A stretch of DNA of 64,000 bases from Rhizomys pruinosus (Eukaryota > Chordata > Mammalia > Rodentia > Spalacidae). The notes beneath the pieces are model-generated. The model was not told the origin of the DNA. It saw only the letters and a list, made by a program, of their open reading frames with translations, and did no database searches. Of this stretch, positions 44,410 to 54,663 are shown piece after piece. A program made the position numbers and the translations under genes. Location: the NCBI GenBank assembly GCA_009823505.1, contig VZQC01009509.1, forward strand, positions 1,749,148 through 1,813,147, in the 5' to 3' direction. Positions within the stretch are counted from its first letter, which is position 1. Every line of letters starts with the position of its first letter.

Positions 44410-44607
44410 AAAGATTCATTTTTATTTTTACATGTAAGCATGAGTGTATGCCATATGTGTGCAGTTTCCGAGGAGGCCAGAAGAGGGGCTCAGATCCTTT
44501 AGGGCTGGAATTGCAGGCTGCCAGGAGTCACTCAACATCGATGCCAGGAACTCAGGTCCTCTGAAGAGCAGCGAGCACTCTTAACCTCTAAGCCATCTCT
44601 CTAGCCC
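44410..44607 (-). mobile_element. Antisense B3-type SINE
   Basis: 'gaggaggccagaagaggggc', 'ttagggctggaattgcaggc', 'ggtcctctgaagagcagcga' and 'gccatctctctagcccc'. Older. Confidence 0.88.
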
Positions 44608-44975
44608 CTATTGCCAACAACTTAAAGCACATGGCTATTTACACATATGCAATCCTCTGCTTGACAACTGGTAGGTAGTATCTTCAGAAGTCCTGGAATT
44701 CCAGCTTCACCTGGGAAGTTCCAAGTCATTTCAGCAGATCAGTCATGGTGACCAAACCCTATGGTCAGTCTAGAAGATGCTGTGCCTGGTGCAAAGTGTG
44801 GAGTCGACCTGGCTTTTCTTAAGCTTCTGAATCCCTGGGTGTGCAAGCGTACGTTTGCGATCGTCTCCCTAGGCCCAGTCCCAGTCCCGTGGTGAGGGAG
44901 CTCTAGGTGTTTATTCTCTTCATTAAATCAAGTGTCATACATATTTTTAGAAAGTTTTATATTATGAAACATATT
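44608..44975. other. Unique sequence
   Basis: No repeat or exon recognised. Confidence 0.45.
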
Positions 44976-45017
44976 TGTGTGTGTGTGTGTGTGTAAGTGT
45001 GTGTATGTGTGTGTATG

Positions 45018-45051
<34 letters not shown>

Positions 45052-45112
45052 TGGGGATCAAACTGGGGACATCATGCCCTTTGACTTACTGTGCCATCTT
45101 GACAGTCCCTAT
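44976..45112 (-). repeat. (GT)n and small SINE remnant
   Basis: Two GT runs (44976-44993, 45019-45050) followed by 'gggatcaaactggggacatc' and 'ctgtgccatcttgacagtcc', a decayed antisense SINE head. Confidence 0.75.
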
Positions 45113-45505
45113 ATGAAGTTTTGACATTGATTGAGGTTTACTCCAAACAAATGTGTTGGTTTTATTTATACCTATATGTCCAACACTAATTTCCATATTG
45201 AGAGAGTAACTATTTCACTTGGAAATTGAATTGTCATTAGGAACTGTAGGTAGGTAGGCTGTCACACTGGGTTACATGAAAGGACTTGGCCGCATTCACT
45301 GGCCATATTTGGCCTTGTTTTTGCCATATGTTGGCCAGATGCAGAGGCCAGTTCATCGCTGGAGGGCACAGAAGTCTGGAGGAAGGCTTGGGACCTGTGC
45401 CCTTGAACCCACTGGCTATCTTTTCTTTTTTCTGATATTTTGCCTAGAGAGGTCAGCTTGTAGGTGTTCAGATACAAATGGGAGAATGGAGAGAGTCCCT
45501 TTGCC

Positions 45506-45508
<3 letters not shown>
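45113..45508. other. Unique sequence
   Basis: No repeat recognised; ends at the GA run. Confidence 0.45.

Positions 45509-45571
<63 letters not shown>
45509..45571. repeat. (GA)n microsatellite
   Basis: About 31 uninterrupted GA units. Open frames across it on both strands (Glu-Arg or Ser-Leu alternation) are artefacts. Confidence 0.98.
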
Positions 45572-45574
<3 letters not shown>

Positions 45575-45858
45575 TTTACATATGAGCGCACTTGTGGAAG
45601 CCAGACGTCAGGTAAGTGCTTTCCTGGATTGTCCCCCACCTTGTGCTTTGGAACTCTCACTGACCCAGGAGCTTATCAGTTTGGTACTGCAGCTGGCAAG
45701 CAAACTCCACAGATCCTGCTGTCTCCACTCTTCCTGTCCCCCAGTGCTGGGGTTACAGATGTGCACAGCAGTGCCTGGGTTTTCGTGAATCCAAACTCAG
45801 GTCCTCATGCCTGTGTGGTGAGCATGTTACTGACTACGCCATCTCCTCAGCCCCACAA
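45572..45858 (-). mobile_element. B4/RSINE1-type composite SINE, antisense
   Basis: 'acttgtggaagccagacgtc', 'actgacccaggagcttatca', 'cagtgctggggttacagatg', 'gaatccaaactcaggtcctc' and 'gccatctcctcagcccc': full antisense B4A order. Confidence 0.82.
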
Positions 45859-46009
45859 CGTCTTATAGAATGTTCTTGTTAGACATTTTTGAGAACGCTG
45901 CTGCAAACAAAGGATGATTAACAATGTGATTTCTACTGTGAAAACCAGTTCTGGGTCTCAATGGCTGAACAAATGAGTCAGATAACACATTCCTTATTCA
46001 GTGCTTCTT
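45859..46009. other. Unique sequence
   Basis: No repeat recognised. Confidence 0.45.
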
Positions 46010-46570
46010 AATTTCCTGGGGAAATTACCGCTTAAAACAGGGAATGATGCAAGTGTTTACACTTGCATCAAGTTAGATTCATATGAAAAAGATTCCAGAA
46101 TTTTTGACAAATCAATCACAATTAAAGGTCACATATTTAGAGCAGATTCAGACCCCAACAGTGGATAGAGATGTCAGAATGTTGAGCATATTGGATATTT
46201 ACACATGAATAAGCAAGATGGCAGACATTGTTTTCAAGCTTTTTTTTTTCATTTGCATGTTTTTGGTTCAGTTTGCAATTTCCATATAACATTTTTTTCA
46301 TGTTTACATTAGCATGTAATTAGCATATATATAATTCCATGGTGGGATATGTAAACGCCTATGCCCCCCAAGAGGAAAAATGGCTGTGGGTTTTTATTTC
46401 CTTTACTAAATTATTGCTAAACTCTGTTGGTATTGAGGGAATAATTGTATTTTTCTTTTTAATTAGAATTAATAGTTTGGTTGATGCAGCAGCCTATTAA
46501 GCTCCATATTAATTCAAAGAATTTAATGTTTCAGGAAAGGTATTTTGTTTTGGAATTTGGGGGAGCAGGG
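46010..46570. promoter_or_regulatory. Candidate conserved non-coding element with 26-bp palindrome
   Basis: A repeat-free block. It contains a perfect inverted repeat of two 12-bp arms around TT at 46045-46070, an octamer-type 'atttgcat' (46251-46258, POU factors), and homeodomain-type TAATTAG cores at 46317-46323 and 46460-46466. The density of developmental-factor motifs is what I see; enhancer function is inference. Confidence 0.4.
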
Positions 46571-47119
46571 TTGATATATGAGTGTTAATTTTTCCCCTTT
46601 CACCTATCTGTTACTTGAAGTACTATAGCTGCTCTTTAGCTACTGAAATTTATTTTTCATTTTTCCCATAAAACTTTTACATGATCAAAAACGAACTCAA
46701 AGTCTCAGCATGCCTCTGGAGGGAGTCTCCTTTTTACACTCTTCCTAGATTCCTGGAAATCTCTTACTGGAGGAAAATATTTTAATAACATTAACCAATC
46801 ACATTTCTCAATGCTGGGTGTGCAGGAGTGTAGGTGTGTGTTGAATAGAAAGAGAGGCACACTATAGAGAATGTCTCTTGAAGGAATAGAACACACAGAG
46901 CAGAAACTCCTCGAAGTAACATTTTTATGGGGCACCTTGTATGTCAACTAACAGGATGAAAAGGATTATGAATTAAGTGGTACATGTGTGTTTGTTTATT
47001 CCAATGCCTGTTGTGCACGGAGACTACATAGTCTTTGCGATTCATTTTTGGTTATTTCATTTCAGTGGATCATTAATGCCACAAATTAATACTGATGTAA
47101 GGTGCATGCAATTTCTTTT
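46571..47119. other. Unique sequence
   Basis: No repeat or exon recognised. Confidence 0.45.
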
Positions 47120-47331
47120 AAAAAATACTTCATTTATTATTTTTATTTGATGAGTATGAGTATGTATTACCTACATGTGTCTACATGCACCCCTGTCAGG
47201 GGTCTCATTGGATTCCCCCTGAACTGGAGTTACAGATGGCTGTTAGTCACCATGTGGGTGCTGAGACTTGAACCCAGGTCCTCTGCAAGAGCAGCCAGTG
47301 CTCTTAACTGCTGAGCCATCTCTCCAGCCCC
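47120..47331 (-). mobile_element. Antisense B3-type SINE
   Basis: 'gtctacatgcacccctgtca', 'ccctgaactggagttacaga', 'gcaagagcagccagtgctct' and 'ccatctctccagcccc'. The central part is shortened. Confidence 0.9.
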
Positions 47332-47885
47332 ACATTCAGCTTCTCTAGTGATGCCAGAGAACCAGCTATGACTGCTGCTGCAGAGAGGAGCTGTTTGTAT
47401 GTCATGGACACAGTTGGACAATGAAATGGGTTCTGATGCTCCAGAGAGACCTGGAGGAACACGGCTCTAGACTTCCGGGTCATAGGTTTTCTATTTCATA
47501 ATTTTGTGACTTATAGTTGTATTTAATTGAGCACTTTCTGCTGATTGTGACCTTCCTCATATCTCTGTATGTAATGAAACTTCTACCCGGAGAATCCTCC
47601 TAACCACTGAATCATAACAAAAAGTGACTTGGACACCTTAAACATCCCAGGACACTTAAAATCTTAAGGTGGACTTGCTTAGATATAATTGTATTTGTCT
47701 GTCCTGCCCTTACTATATTGTGATTTAATTAAAATAGAGATCATTATGCTGCTGCCTGTCTGGTTCCTTGCATAGTACTATTCTAACAGAATGTCAGAAT
47801 CACTCAGTAGATGTAAGATAAACAAAGGAAACACTGGGCGAGGAAATGTAATGATTAGGATTTCTCCTGCTTCATTTCACTGAAG

Positions 47886-47916
<31 letters not shown>

Positions 47917-48414
47917 ATGTGTGTGCGTGCGTGTGTGTAAATGTGTGTGTGCACATACTCAGGTAAGGGGCAAGAATTTTGATCCATATTTTTCTTCTTT
48001 TGAGTTGACACCTATTGCCAGCAAAATATCTATATTAGCAAGGAGTCTTGAATTTAAATTTTGTTGTTGCTTCCAAGGTGCTGTGCTTCAGTGTGAAAAT
48101 AATTTATCACCCTTGAGCCTCCACTTTTTATCCTCAAAATGAATTAATAGCATCTACACCAAACAATTGTTATTCCCCACAGTGATGTGCCTGTCTTCTT
48201 TTATTCCAGAAGTTGCTGCAATCTTCCATAGACCTATAATATTTACCTAAGAATAAGAAGAACAAATTTTGAAGTATTTCGTGGTGATTTTAAATGTTTT
48301 CCTGTAGATGTTTCTTTGTGGCTGTGTGGTGCTGTGTCAATCAAGCTTTATTGCTTTAGGAGTTTCTGGAGCCAATGCCCTTGTTTAAGGTGTTCCTATG
48401 AAAGGGTGTTAGGG
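47332..48414. other. Unique sequence with (TG)n
   Basis: A TG run with interruptions at 47886-47950. No other repeat recognised. Confidence 0.55.
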
Positions 48415-48608
48415 GCAAGTGTGATGGCCTAGCAGTTCAGAACAATTACTGCTCTTCTAGAGGACATGAGTTCAGTTCCCTGCACCTACATTGGGTGTCT
48501 CACAATCGCCTGTAACTCCAGGTCCAGTAGACTTGGCGCCCTCTTCTGGCCTCCATGGAACTGCATGCATCCAAACCATACATGCATGCAAACACATACA
48601 TAAAAACA
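48415..48608 (+). mobile_element. B3-type SINE
   Basis: 'gtgatggcctagcagttcag', 'gacatgagttcagttccctg', 'gtaactccaggtccagtaga' and 'ctcttctggcctccatgg', ending A-rich. Its tail meets the next element directly. Confidence 0.88.
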
Positions 48609-48875
48609 ACCTGTCACCCCCCACTGAATGGTGGGACTGTGGGGGTTTGGGCACAACAGTCTGTAGATTGGTTTTGCACGAAGGATGCTTATACTCATGG
48701 ATTAGCACTTATAGCTAAAAAATGAAAAAAAAAAACCTGAAAGATGCAGGACAGTTATGGCAGAATACATGATCTGGGATGGGGTGGGGGTGGGGGGGAA
48801 GGGAAAGGGAAATACGCCTGATCTGAATTGGAAAATGATGTATGAAATGCACAAACCATCAATAAAAACTAAATT
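48609..48875 (+). mobile_element. L1-mobilised element (15/50-kb family), 3' end, sense
   Basis: Sense copy of the 3' part of the element at 50220-51564: 'gtttgggcacaacagtctgt', 'aggatgcttatactcatgga', 'ggacagttatggcagaatac', then a G-rich stretch and 'tgatgtatgaaatgcacaaa' before an A-rich tail. 5'-truncated at the B3 tail. Confidence 0.88.
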
Positions 48876-49089
48876 AAAAAATAAATACTAAATTAAAACT
48901 CTTTCAAGTAATTTGTTAGAACTTCCAGAGCTTTTATTTACATATTCAGAAGAAAGACTGAGGATCTGGGGCTGGAGTGTTCACACTTTTCACAGTATAG
49001 GGGAAAGGAAGGCCCCGGAAGGGGTGCCCAGTGGTGCTTGGAAAAGCATGAATCAAGAGAAAAGTGATAAGAATTGAAACAAAGCATTA
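48876..49089. other. Unique sequence
   Basis: No repeat recognised. Confidence 0.45.
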
Positions 49090-49460
49090 GCTGGCTTTGT
49101 TAGTGTGACATCTGCCACTGTGAAGGAAGGCCTGAGGATCAGCTTAGGAGGAGCAGAGGTTTATTTGGGCCCATGATTGCAGAGATTCAAGTCCATGGGC
49201 AGTTGGGGCCGTTATTCAAGGGACCTGTGGTGACACAGCAAGTCACAGCAGAGGGTGAATGACAGCACAAAGCTGCTCACCTCCAAGCAGCCAGGAAGCA
49301 AAAGGAAGGTTGGAAGACACCATTATCCTAACACCTCTTCAGGGAACACACACCCTCACTTCCTTCATCTGGGCCCAGTCTCCTAAAGGTTTTACCACTT
49401 CCCCAGAGTGCTGTGGGCTGGACACCAAGACTTCAACTCATGGTTTTTAGGAGCACTACT
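49090..49460 (+). repeat. Old mammalian interspersed repeat
   Basis: 'ggaggagcagaggtttattt', 'attcaagtccatgggcagtt', 'ccaagcagccaggaagcaaa', 'cctaaaggttttaccacttc' and 'tgtgggctggacaccaagac' follow an abundant old mammalian repeat ('gaggtttatttggctca...ggttccaccacctccc...ccatgggctgg'). I recognise the text but cannot give its family. Confidence 0.65.
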
Positions 49461-49699
49461 GACCTAAACTAGAGTGAAGGTTGAGGCCAAAGGTCCAAGT
49501 GGAGGAGACTGTATTTTCCTTCTACCTTGAACTTTGAAGTACATTTGATGGGTCTCTGAACCACCTTGATACAGGCTATAGAGGTGAAATGTTGACTCTT
49601 AGAAAAAGAACTCACTCTCCTCAGCTTTCCCCAACACTTCATGTCTCAGAACTGATCAATGTCAGAGTTTACTAATCGTCTGATAGTCCTTTAGTCATG
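49461..49699. other. Unique sequence
   Basis: No repeat recognised. Confidence 0.4.
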
Positions 49700-50203
49700 C
49701 GTGGCTGCAATCCACACGATCTTCTTCCCTCCTTGAGCCAGCTAGCAGTTCTACCGAACTGCCAGCTTCAAGGCTGTCTCCTGCCTGGAGGCAGACAGTC
49801 TCTGGGCTTAGCTCCTGGCAAGGAGAGGGGAGGGAGACCGTGGGAGATTATACATGGGGAAAAGAAAGACAAAGAAAGACAGACAGACACAGACTCAGAA
49901 AGCCCAGGAGAATACACTCTCTCTTTATTCATGACAGCAGTGTGTTTATATACCAAAAGTTACTGTGCTCTGGGCGAGGAAGTACAGGGCAGACGGAAGG
50001 GAAGGATGAGCCACCTTGGCTCCTGTGGGGGGGCTGCAGAGCTCCTGTTTGTGTAACTGGTAAACTAGAGGTGCGACATTTTACTCAATACCTCAAGGGA
50101 AAGGACCATCTGGTTCTGGAACTTTGCAGAGATAGGTGAGGCAAGAAAATACTTAATATCCCAGACCTTCCAGAGCTACAGATAACTCACAGAGATATCA
50201 GAT
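49700..50203 (-). mobile_element. Possible ERV LTR, antisense
   Basis: Read on the minus strand it shows a TATA-like 'tatataaacaca' (about 49950), then 'aataaa' within 'catgaataaagagagagt' about 20 bases on, then a CT-rich 'gtctgtctgtctttctttgt' run, the usual U3-R-U5 layout of a rodent endogenous retrovirus LTR. It seems to continue at 51581 beyond the insertion. I could not find the LTR ends, a flanking duplication or a primer-binding site, and no retroviral protein is readable. Confidence 0.4.
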
Positions 50204-50219
50204 AACTCTCAGAGGTTTT

Positions 50220-51564
50220 TTTTTTTCTCAACATTTTTTTTATTGATGCTTTGTGCATTTCATACATCATTTTCCAATTCAGTTCAGGCATATCTCCCCT
50301 TCCCTTCACCCCCACCCCCACCCCAACCGAGATCATGCATTCTGCCATGACTGTCCTGCATATCTCTCTCAGTTTTTTTTTCCATTTTTTAGCTATAAGT
50401 GATAATCCATGAGTACAAGCATCCTTCATGTATAACCAATTTGCAGGCTGTTGTGCCCAAACACCCACAGCCCCACCTTCCAGCGGGGGGTGAGGGGTTG
50501 TATGTTCAATCAGGTTAATCAAATGAGGGTCCAGACTACATTGCTGTAGTTTCACCCTTCACCCCAATCGCAGCCCTTACATTCTACCACGCCCCCTCTT
50601 CCGCAGATTATTCCCTGGGCTTAGAAAAGGGGCACAAGTGGATGAGAAGCAGAACAGTCCACTCTCTCTGGAGCTGTTGTCTTGGATTCTGGTCAATTCT
50701 GGCTGTTTCCTTTCATGGGCTGACAGTCTGTCCAGGAATAACCTTTCGATCCTACTAATGAAGCACAAGCAATTAGATATATAGGTATTTAAGCAGCATT
50801 AATAGTTATGGTAGGTTACTTTGTTATAGACATATATGTTTAGATGAGATGTTGATCCACGAACTACATTTTTTCCTGTTAAATATGACGGGGTCTTACT
50901 GTGGCTTATGATATCTCCTAACCTGTAGAGAATGTAAGCTTGTGGCATCAGCCATGGGTCATTCCTCCAAGGAGAGAGCCAATAGCCAATTAGATTTGGG
51001 ATATACAGGCATATGGCTGCCTCTGCTGCACATTATTTCCAGGCAGGTGAGGTGTAGCTGGTGCTGACGGTGGAGTCTTGCTTGACTCAAGGAGACCCGT
51101 ATTTGCTTTATTGGTTTAGTGGCCCTTGGTAACACTCTCTGGTATTCCAGAGGCCATCTGTACACTTGCATGTGTGGTCTCAATGCATCTTTTCCATGTT
51201 AACATCAGGTCTTCAGCAGCAGGGCCTTATCGCCTCTCTTCTTGCAGGTATCCCAGTTTAGAGGCAAGGAGCCTTTACCTTTTGTGGGACCTTAGATCCC
51301 CTGGCCAACATCTCCCTGGTGGAATAATCCATTACTGATGTCAGAGCTCCTGTATTGATATATTTTGCTTAAGCGCATAGTTTAAGGACTTTAGTGTTAT
51401 ATTTGGTTCTGAACAGAGAGTAATCCTTTTCACAGTTCTATGTCTATTAGTCAATTAAAGAAGGCAGTTTTACCAGTTTTATAAGAGATTACCTCTATAA
51501 TAGTTGTCTCCAATTTACAGTTGGAGAGCAACCCCATCATCGTCATATTTCTCCTTGTTCTGGG
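50220..51564 (-). mobile_element. 1.35-kb L1-mobilised insertion
   Basis: A perfect 16-bp target-site duplication 'aactctcagaggtttt' (50204-50219 and 51565-51580) and a T-rich left end show retroposition in minus orientation. The 3' 270 bp match the copy at 48609-48875 and about 450 bp match 14995-15471. An open 63-codon frame (50577-50768) is shared with the 15-kb copy. I do not recognise ORF2 in the upstream about 800 bp, so this is either a very long L1 3'UTR or an L1-dependent non-autonomous element. Confidence 0.88.
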
Positions 51565-51580
51565 AACTCTCAGAGGTTTT

Positions 51581-52200
51581 ACGGGACAAGTCTTACAGGT
51601 CTTGCCTCAAGCCAGGCAGTTTCATTCCCTCAGATCAAGATGTTTTGGTGGGGTGAAGGATGATCAACAGAGCATGTAAGGAAGGTTAATACCTCTCGTA
51701 GGGTCTCAGTAGCCCAGCCCAAGGGGCCTCTGAGGCAGACACTATAGGATGAGTCTCTCAGGGTGAGGTCCTGATGGGTGTAGTCAGTTCTTAGTGTTGC
51801 TGAGAGGTGAAATGATGAGTCTAGTCAGCTGAGGGGATGACCAGAAGCAGTCGTCCAGCTCCTCTGCTGACAGGACAGACCATCACAGACAGTACAGAAA
51901 CAGACACAGTGACGTATGGGCCACTTCGGAGAAGAGGCAAGACCAGCTTCAGCTGCCCACCCAGGATGGGCAATGATGGTAGCAGATGCTTCTCTCTCCA
52001 CCACAGTGCTACATACACTTCCTCTTGAGATGGCGCCAGAGAAACATCAAGAAAGAGGGAAAGGAGGCCACAGTCCCCAACCCAGCCTCCAGTTGGCGTC
52101 AAGCTGTTACCTGTTGTACCAAAGTTATGCCAAAGGAGCAGACTTACAGTTTTTAGGTTGTTCTGTGTTCTTACCACCACGTGAGAATGAAGAGTTTTGA
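51581..52200 (-). repeat. Possible continuation of LTR-like sequence, then unclassified
   Basis: The first part ('gtcttgcctcaagccaggca', 'gtttcattccctcagatcaa') continues the LTR-like sequence split by the insertion. The rest is not recognised; its 155-codon minus-strand frame (51821-52288) resembles no protein I know. Confidence 0.35.
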
Positions 52201-52459
52201 GCAACATGAAGTCAATTATGTGATGGGAAAAACAATAAAAAAAATCTTGCACATCTGTGTTGTAACAAGGACGTTTCAAATCAACCACACTCCTCTGGTT
52301 TCCTATTTGTTTATAACTTACACATGTATAGTGGTCTCATTTATAATGTATTTGTTTGTACTGTTTCATGGTGAGCACAAGGCTCTTGCCGCACCTTCTT
52401 GTCTGCTCCTTACTGTAACACAGCAAGGTAACGCCAACACCATTATGCTTCTGTTTCAG
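52201..52459. other. Unique sequence
   Basis: No repeat recognised. Ends in 'cttctgtttcag', a good match to a splice acceptor. Confidence 0.45.
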
Positions 52460-52720
52460 GCGAAAAGCGAAGATACCTGAAGAGAGAAAGAAGAAGGAAG
52501 ACACAGAGCTCGGGCTTTTTTCCCTGCTCAGAATTTGCCAGCAACACCATTACATCGGGCCTTGTCTCGTTGGCTTCTGGAAACCACGTGTGTGCTGTTT
52601 AGAATGGTCTGGCTATGGCTGTTCGCTCTTCCTGAACATTTTTTTTTAATTTAAAGAAACACTGCTTTAAAGGCTTATCAAGGTGTATTTAAAATTAAAA
52701 CATCTTCCTTATTTAATATG
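52460..52720 (+). other. Weak candidate terminal exon
   Basis: An acceptor-like 'cttctgtttcag' ends at 52459. From it, one frame is open for 62 codons (52461-52646, stop TAA at 52647) and starts with residues RKAKIPEERKKKEDTELG; another is open for 46 codons (stop at 52600). An ATTAAA hexamer follows at 52694-52699. I recognise neither peptide. Both frames being open weakens the case, as AG-rich sequence lacks stops by chance. It could equally be intergenic DNA. Confidence 0.15.
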
Positions 52721-52881
52721 TCCCTGATTCTTTCAATTTCCTCAAGCAAAACTCTTTTCTTATGGATTAAATTGTGCTCTTTGGCAGTTTCCTACATGCA
52801 TATAGTGAGTTGCTCATCTTACTCTTTTCTACCCCAGCCAGCCTCCTCTCCTCTCTCCAAGTCCCATATCTCTGTCTGCCC

Positions 52882-53256
52882 TGGTTAGTTTTTATTGTTA
52901 ACTTGCCACAGCCAAGATTCACCTGGGAAGAGGGAGTTTCAGTTGAGGGATTCCCCATGGACTCCACAGGCTGATTCTTGAGTGATGTGGCAGGGCTCAG
53001 GCTGCTGTGTGTGGTGCCATCACTGGGTGGGTAAGAGCTGGCTGTGCAAAGGTGGTGGAAGCCAGCCAGTTAGCAGTGCTCCTCTGTGGCCTCTGCTTCA
53101 GGTCCTGCCCCCAGGTTTCCACCTTGACCTTCTATCCTGGTTCCCCTTGACACTGGACAGTAGGGTAAGCTGCAGTAAAGAAATCCTTATGTCAAAGTTG
53201 CTTTTGGTTGTGGCACTGATCACAGCAACACGAAAGCAAACCAGGACACTGTCTAC
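52882..53256 (+). repeat. Rodent interspersed repeat, family B
   Basis: 'ttgttaacttgccacagcca', 'attcacctgggaagagggag', 'gtgctcctctgtggcctctg', 'gatcacagcaacacgaaagc' and 'aaaccaggacac'. A near full-length copy of the family also seen at 6695 and 62205. The 27-bp minisatellite starts just after its end. Confidence 0.75.
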
Positions 53257-53270
53257 TTGTTTTGTTTAAT

Positions 53271-53495
53271 GACCCACCATTACGTGGTCATGTATGTTAT
53301 GAACCATTACGTGGTCATGTGTGTTATGAACCATTACGTGGTCATGTATGTTATGAACCATTACATGGTCATGTATGTTATGAAGCATTACGTGGTCATG
53401 TATGTTATGAACCATTACTTGGTCATGTATGTTATGAACCATTATGTGGTCATGTATGTTATGAACCATTACGTGGTCATGTATGTTATGAACCA
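53271..53495. repeat. 27-bp minisatellite, about 8 units
   Basis: Unit 'cattacgtggtcatgtatgt' plus 'tatgaac'; variants are mostly CpG decay (acgtgg to atgtgg/acatgg). The unit is nine codons, so both strands stay open for about 100 codons (for example VMYVMNHYV repeats). No coding evidence. Confidence 0.97.
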
Positions 53496-54649
53496 CCATG
53501 GAGCTTGGTGGACTCACAGCTACAGATGGGCTGCTTCTTCCTCGGTAGCTCAGCTCCTCCCTCCCTGATCCATGATTGATTGTTGACAAGCCCAGTCTTG
53601 TGCAGGCCTGGCGGAGGCTGCTGCAGCTGTCGGGAGATCATATTCGCTATGTCTGGGGCATGCCCTGAGGACAGCAGACCTTCTCCCTACTTTCCTTTCC
53701 CTCTTCTGAGATGTTCCCTGGGCCTTGGAGGGGTGGGTGGTGTGACTGCCCTGCTAGCCTGTTCAGGTGGTATTTCTGCATTCACCTAGATTCAACAGAC
53801 AATAAACAGTGAGAAAGCCATCCTGATTGTGTCACATACTACAGAAAATGCAGAGAACAGCAAAAATCAATCAATGCTACATAAACTCAAGGTCAATATT
53901 GTATGTCAATGTCAATACCGTCTAATGTCCAAAGGATTAGCGTCACTATTAAGTTAGGAATGATCTGCTCTTATTTGATGTATAGTAGATTTGGTCATGC
54001 AATGCACAGGGGGTAAAAGAATATAAAGAACAGAAAACAAATGTACTCTGTAAGACAGTTGCAACCCACTTCAGTGCAAAACAATAGAGACCATCTCATC
54101 TCTTTGGCTACGCATTCATCATTAACTTTAAAATTTACAGCTTATGGTTAGAACCCCCGAAGAGCTGGGTCTTTGCTGTTTTATCAGATATATTTAAGGA
54201 GTATGAGCATGCAACACATGGCTATGATTGAGGTCTTAGACAGTGCTGTCAAAATTGGGAGAGGGGCTGTAATATTATGTTTAGATTCCCCATTCTGTGC
54301 ACATTTGTGTAACTATGTTACCTTTCATTGTGCACATTTTATTCACAATGTTAAGTCTAATTGCCTTAAGATGCTGGTCATGGTTATAAGAAGACAGTTA
54401 TTGGATTTTCTTCAGTAGAATTTTCCATTGCTGATGTGTTCTGCAATCAGCCCGTGTTGTGCACAACTCAAAGTGTATGTTCCTCTGAGTGCTGCTTATG
54501 GAGCAAGTTTGTTGTTGTTGTTGTTGTTGTTGTTGTTAAGAGTGTTTTTTTTCCATCAGGGGACCATACTGAGTCTCTACCACTTAGATGACATTACTGT
54601 TTAAGAGATTAACTTTACGGTGTTAATAGAGTAGCTTGGCTAATTTATA
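53496..54649. other. Unique sequence with (TTG)n
   Basis: A TTG run of about 9 units at 54508-54536. No other repeat recognised over 1.1 kb. Confidence 0.55.
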
Positions 54650-54663
54650 TGACATTTCTTTTC

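Noticed and set aside
45262..45868. Frames of 132-170 codons with Glu-Arg or Ser-Leu runs
   Set aside because: Driven by the GA microsatellite and an antisense B4-type SINE.
49950..52050. 'tggcgccagag' near 52029 as a tRNA-Lys primer-binding site for an ERV
   Set aside because: Only the first seven bases fit, the position is wrong relative to the LTR-like sequence, and no LTR end precedes it.
53257..53589. Three overlapping 103-107-codon frames (VMYVMNHYV-type repeats)
   Set aside because: Periodic artefact of a 27-bp minisatellite.
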